A stretch of DNA of 64,000 bases from Rikenella microfusus DSM 15922 (lineage in GTDB: Bacteria; Bacteroidota; Bacteroidia; Bacteroidales; Rikenellaceae): the NCBI RefSeq assembly GCF_000427365.1, contig NZ_ATXW01000001.1:62001-126000 (forward strand). The letters are read 5' to 3'. Shown piece after piece: positions 61,815-64,000 of the stretch. The translations under genes and the position numbers were made by a program. The first letter of the stretch is position 1, and each line of letters begins with the position of its first letter. The notes beneath the pieces are model-generated. The model worked only from the letters and a program-made list of their open reading frames with translations, did not search any database and was not told the DNA's origin.

Positions 61815-62297
61815 ATGATGGAACAAGATACGATCCAAAACTTCGACCTAAAAAGATACCTGGGAAAATGGTACGAAATAGCCCGGCTCGACAATCGCTT
61901 CGAACGCGGACTGTACGCCGTGACCGCCGAATATTCGATGCGCAGGGACGGAAAGGTGAGGGTAGTCAACAGCGGCCGCAGAGGCGCTCCGGACGGCCCG
62001 GTATCCAGAGCGGAAGGTAAAGCCAAACCGGGCGCTCCGGACGATCCCCGGAAACCGGGATTCCTGAAAGTCTCCTTTTTCTGGATTTTCTACTCGCCGT
62101 ATTACATTCTGGAAATCGATCCGGACTATCAATACGTACTGGTCGGCGGAAAAAACCGGAAATACCTGTGGATCCTCTCCCGTAAACCGACCCTGCCGCA
62201 GGACATCACCCGACGGCTGATCGACAAAGCCCGGCAATCGGGGTTCGATACCTCCGGCCTCCTGTTCACCGAACAGAGCGAACGTACCGTTTACTAA
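61815..62297 (+). CDS. Lipocalin (Blc-like)
   Basis: A 160-residue lipocalin. 'DLKRYLGKWYEIARLDNRFERGL' contains the GxW signature and family start; 'FYSPYYILEIDPDYQYVLVGG' gives later barrel strands and 'LWILSRKPTLPQDI' the Blc-type end. Blc proteins bind lipids in the outer membrane, but this copy has no signal peptide or lipobox, so cytosolic location is suggested. It follows the aminopeptidase by 51 nt and precedes a terminator. Confidence 0.85.
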   Translation: MMEQDTIQNFDLKRYLGKWYEIARLDNRFERGLYAVTAEYSMRRDGKVRVVNSGRRGAPDGPVSRAEGKAKPGAPDDPRKPGFLKVSFFWIFYSPYYILEIDPDYQYVLVGGKNRKYLWILSRKPTLPQDITRRLIDKARQSGFDTSGLLFTEQSERTVY

Positions 62298-62300
62298 GAC

Positions 62301-62334
62301 AAAACGTCCGGCAGAATTATCTGCCGGATGTTTT
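62301..62334. terminator. Terminator between convergent genes
   Basis: A 15-bp stem (62301-62315 with 62320-62334, one wobble) around ATTA, flanked by AAAAC and GTTTT, lying 3 nt past the lipocalin stop. It serves that gene; the convergent nadD-TPR gene ends at 62402. Confidence 0.8.
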
Positions 62335-62401
62335 GTATATAGTGGAACCGTTCCTCGCTTCCGACGACCGATTCGCCCTTTCCTGCTCCGCGAAAACCCG
62401 G

Positions 62402-63208
62402 TTACGGGTTATAAATATCGAAATTCCGGAAATTGAAAATGGCCTCCGTCATTTCCCGCATCTGCCGGGCTGCCGTATGGCCCGGATCGATTTCCAAGGC
62501 CCGGTTGAAATCGTTGGCGGCCTTTCCGAAATCGTTATTCCGATAATACAGCCGGCCGCGCTCGAAATAATAATCGGCCGTTTCGGGCTTTTCGGCAATC
62601 AGTTCCGTCCACTGTTCGATCGTTCTCATGGCGTACAGTTTTTTAGCCCGGATATAGTCCGAGACCGATTGCGGCACCACTCCGATCTCCAAAGGCGCAC
62701 CTTCCGCCACGCTCTTCCGCACGGAAGTAGAGTCGATTCCGTACATCGGCGCATTCGCCATTTCCGGAGAAGCCTCGCCGCTGTTTCTCGGATAAATCAA
62801 GAACCGTACCATACGCCGCAACTCGTCCGAACGGTACCACCGGGGCAACTGATCGGCTATATCGCTGCCGGCCAAAATGATAAACTCCGCTCCGGGATAC
62901 GATTCCCGCAAATATTCGACCGTATGGATCGTATAGGAAGGGCGGGGAAGGGCAGCTTCCGCGTCGCAGGCCCGGAGCCGCGGATCGCCGATCTCTGCCA
63001 ACGCCAGGCGAACCATCGCCAGACGGTCTTCGAAAGGAGCCAAATCCGCAGCATCCTTGAAAGGATTCCGAGGCGAAACCACCAGCCAGACCTCCTCCGC
63101 CAGATCCTGCGCCAACACATACCGGGCCACGGCCAGATGGCCGCAATGGACCGGATTGAACGATCCCATCAACAAAGCCACCCGTTTCCGTCCCTCCTGC
63201 ATGCCCAA
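62402..63208 (-). CDS. nadD: Nicotinate-nucleotide adenylyltransferase fused to TPR tail
   Basis: A 268-residue fusion. Residues 1-190 are NadD (nicotinate mononucleotide + ATP to deamido-NAD): 'MGSFNPVHCGHLAVARYVL' is the nucleotide-binding GxFxPxHxGH motif and 'MYGIDSTSVRKSVAEG' the ISSTxVR-like motif. NadD normally ends near 'VSDYIRAKKLYA' (about 192). Here 'MRTIEQWTELIAEKPETADY' with 'YFERGRLYYRNNDFGKAAND' and 'FNRALEIDPGHTAARQMREM' continues as two TPR-like repeats. The frame is continuous with no stop, so it reads as a true fusion. It starts 2 nt after the gmk stop. Confidence 0.85.
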   Translation of the reverse strand: MGMQEGRKRVALLMGSFNPVHCGHLAVARYVLAQDLAEEVWLVVSPRNPFKDAADLAPFEDRLAMVRLALAEIGDPRLRACDAEAALPRPSYTIHTVEYLRESYPGAEFIILAGSDIADQLPRWYRSDELRRMVRFLIYPRNSGEASPEMANAPMYGIDSTSVRKSVAEGAPLEIGVVPQSVSDYIRAKKLYAMRTIEQWTELIAEKPETADYYFERGRLYYRNNDFGKAANDFNRALEIDPGHTAARQMREMTEAIFNFRNFDIYNP

Positions 63209-63210
63209 GC

Positions 63211-63777
63211 CTATTCGTGTCCCAGAAAATCCCCGACTGCCAGCACCGCTTCGGCATAGGCCGTTTCGAGGTCGTCATTGACAATCACCCGGTCGAACCG
63301 TTCGGCGTAACCGATCTCCTGCTCCGCTTTGGCCAGCCGGCGTTCGATCGCCTCCGGAGAGTCGGTGCCGCGCCCTTCGAGCCGCAACCGGAGTTCGGCC
63401 ACGGACGGCGGCATGATGAAAACCGAAAGCGCCTGTTCGCCGAACAGTTTTTTGATATTCAGCGCACCGACCACGTCCACGTCGAACACGACCACGTGCC
63501 CGCGGTCCCATATACGGTCGATCTCGGCCTTCAAAGTCCCGTAACAGGTACCCTTGTAAACCTCTTCCCACTCGACGAACTCTCCCTGCTCGACGCGGGC
63601 CGCGAATTCCGCCGCATCCATGAAATAATAATCCACCCCGTCCCGTTCCTCGCCCCGCGGCGCGCGCGAAGTCGCCGAAATGGAAAACTCCAATTCCGGA
63701 AAATGCTTCAACAGATGCTTGACGATGGTCGTCTTACCCGAACCCGAAGGCGCCGAAAATATCAATACCTTGCCCAT
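63211..63777 (-). CDS. gmk: Guanylate kinase
   Basis: A 188-residue kinase converting GMP to GDP. P-loop 'FSAPSGSGKTTIVKHLL', 'ATSRAPRGEERDGVDYYFM' (GMP-binding) and 'VEWEEVYKGTCYGTLKAEID' are typical. The lid and adenine regions follow ('IFIMPPSVAELRLRLEGRGT', here SVFIMPPSVAELRLRL). Order yicC-gmk-nadD on the minus strand is a common Bacteroidetes arrangement and suggests one operon. Confidence 0.93.
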   Translation of the reverse strand: MGKVLIFSAPSGSGKTTIVKHLLKHFPELEFSISATSRAPRGEERDGVDYYFMDAAEFAARVEQGEFVEWEEVYKGTCYGTLKAEIDRIWDRGHVVVFDVDVVGALNIKKLFGEQALSVFIMPPSVAELRLRLEGRGTDSPEAIERRLAKAEQEIGYAERFDRVIVNDDLETAYAEAVLAVGDFLGHE

Positions 63778-63786
63778 GAACCGATC

Positions 63787-64000
63787 TTATAAAAGATTGA
63801 GTAACTGTTCCTTGATCTTTTCCAACTCGTCTTTCATCCTTACCACGATTTTCTGTATCCCGGCATGGTTGGCCTTCGATCCGGTCGTGTTGATTTCGCG
63901 GCCGATCTCCTGGGCGATGAACCCCAGCTTACGCCCTACGCCCTCCGATTCGCCCGCTACGGTACGGAAATAATCGCAGTGCTGTTTGAGCCGCACCTTC
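63787..64000 (-). CDS. YicC-family endoribonuclease, C-terminal part
   Basis: Only the last 70 or so residues are in the window; the gene runs on past base 64000. 'FRTVAGESEGVGRKLGFIAQ' and 'EIGREINTTGSKANHAGIQK' followed by 'IVVRMKDELEKIKEQLLNL' is the highly conserved YicC/DUF1732 ending. YicC proteins are RNases linked to stationary-phase and sRNA control. gmk starts 9 nt downstream of its stop. Confidence 0.88.
   Translation of the reverse strand, partial: KVRLKQHCDYFRTVAGESEGVGRKLGFIAQEIGREINTTGSKANHAGIQKIVVRMKDELEKIKEQLLNLL

Overview
The window looks like a chromosome segment of a high-GC Bacteroidales, most likely Rikenellaceae (Alistipes-like). Three things suggest this: the gene set (S46 dipeptidyl-peptidase, PPi-type phosphofructokinase, DUF4919, DUF4254 and DUF4988 proteins, Bacteroidetes-type lipoproteins), the GC-rich core, and many TAnnTTTG -7 boxes of the Bacteroidetes sigma factor. 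Genus is an inference; no rRNA or complete tRNA is present.

Bases 1-5840 are an accessory island, mostly AT-rich. It is a mosaic: a GC-richer mobile-element remnant at the far left (a promoter with an operator palindrome, one small gene, one decapitated gene); a tail of a type III restriction enzyme fused to a frameshifted tyrosine recombinase; a two-gene unit encoding a TIR/deoxyribosyltransferase-like domain fused to a catalytically degenerate NUDIX domain, followed by an intact paralogous NUDIX enzyme (a candidate undescribed defence or nucleotide-signalling module); a TetR regulator with a 12-bp-arm operator and a frameshifted secreted protein; and a radical SAM gene divergent from an HxlR regulator. 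The island ends at about 5840 in what reads as the 3' end of a tRNA-Ser gene followed by its orphaned terminator, which suggests a tRNA-integrated element.

Bases 5850-33520 are core: AraC regulator, exported nitroreductase and ribB; a surface lipoprotein behind a probable invertible (phase-variable) promoter; an MFS-MATE efflux pair; ric, tex, a metallo-hydrolase, malic enzyme, a giant 2-hydroxyacyl-CoA-dehydratase-activase-like protein; a lipoprotein, a CNNM/CBS protein, lpdA, dapA, ligA and two CDGSH iron-sulfur proteins.

Bases 33790-42540 form an anaerobic energy block: a sensory-type [FeFe]-hydrogenase with PAS domain, a SpoIIE-type phosphatase with an altered active-site motif, a [2Fe-2S] thioredoxin-like protein, a group B-like [FeFe]-hydrogenase, a flavodiiron protein and a thioesterase, then class II aldolase and PPi-type phosphofructokinase. 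The likely theme is redox and H2 sensing coupled to ferredoxin-linked H2 metabolism and O2/NO protection.

Bases 42590-64000 are housekeeping: GT9 glycosyltransferase, DUF4254, a LysM glucosaminidase, a cysteine-dioxygenase-like protein, OsmC, MATE, engB, prs, an RluA-type synthase, an acetyltransferase, cdd, mnmD, rlmD, trmD, lpxB, maf, a DPP11-like peptidase, an Xaa-Pro aminopeptidase, a lipocalin, a NadD-TPR fusion, gmk and the end of yicC.

Four intergenic copies (8182, 26791, 51219, 56403) of a short repeat with terminal inverted repeats are scattered through the core; one has a clear 6-bp flanking duplication. This looks like a MITE-type family.
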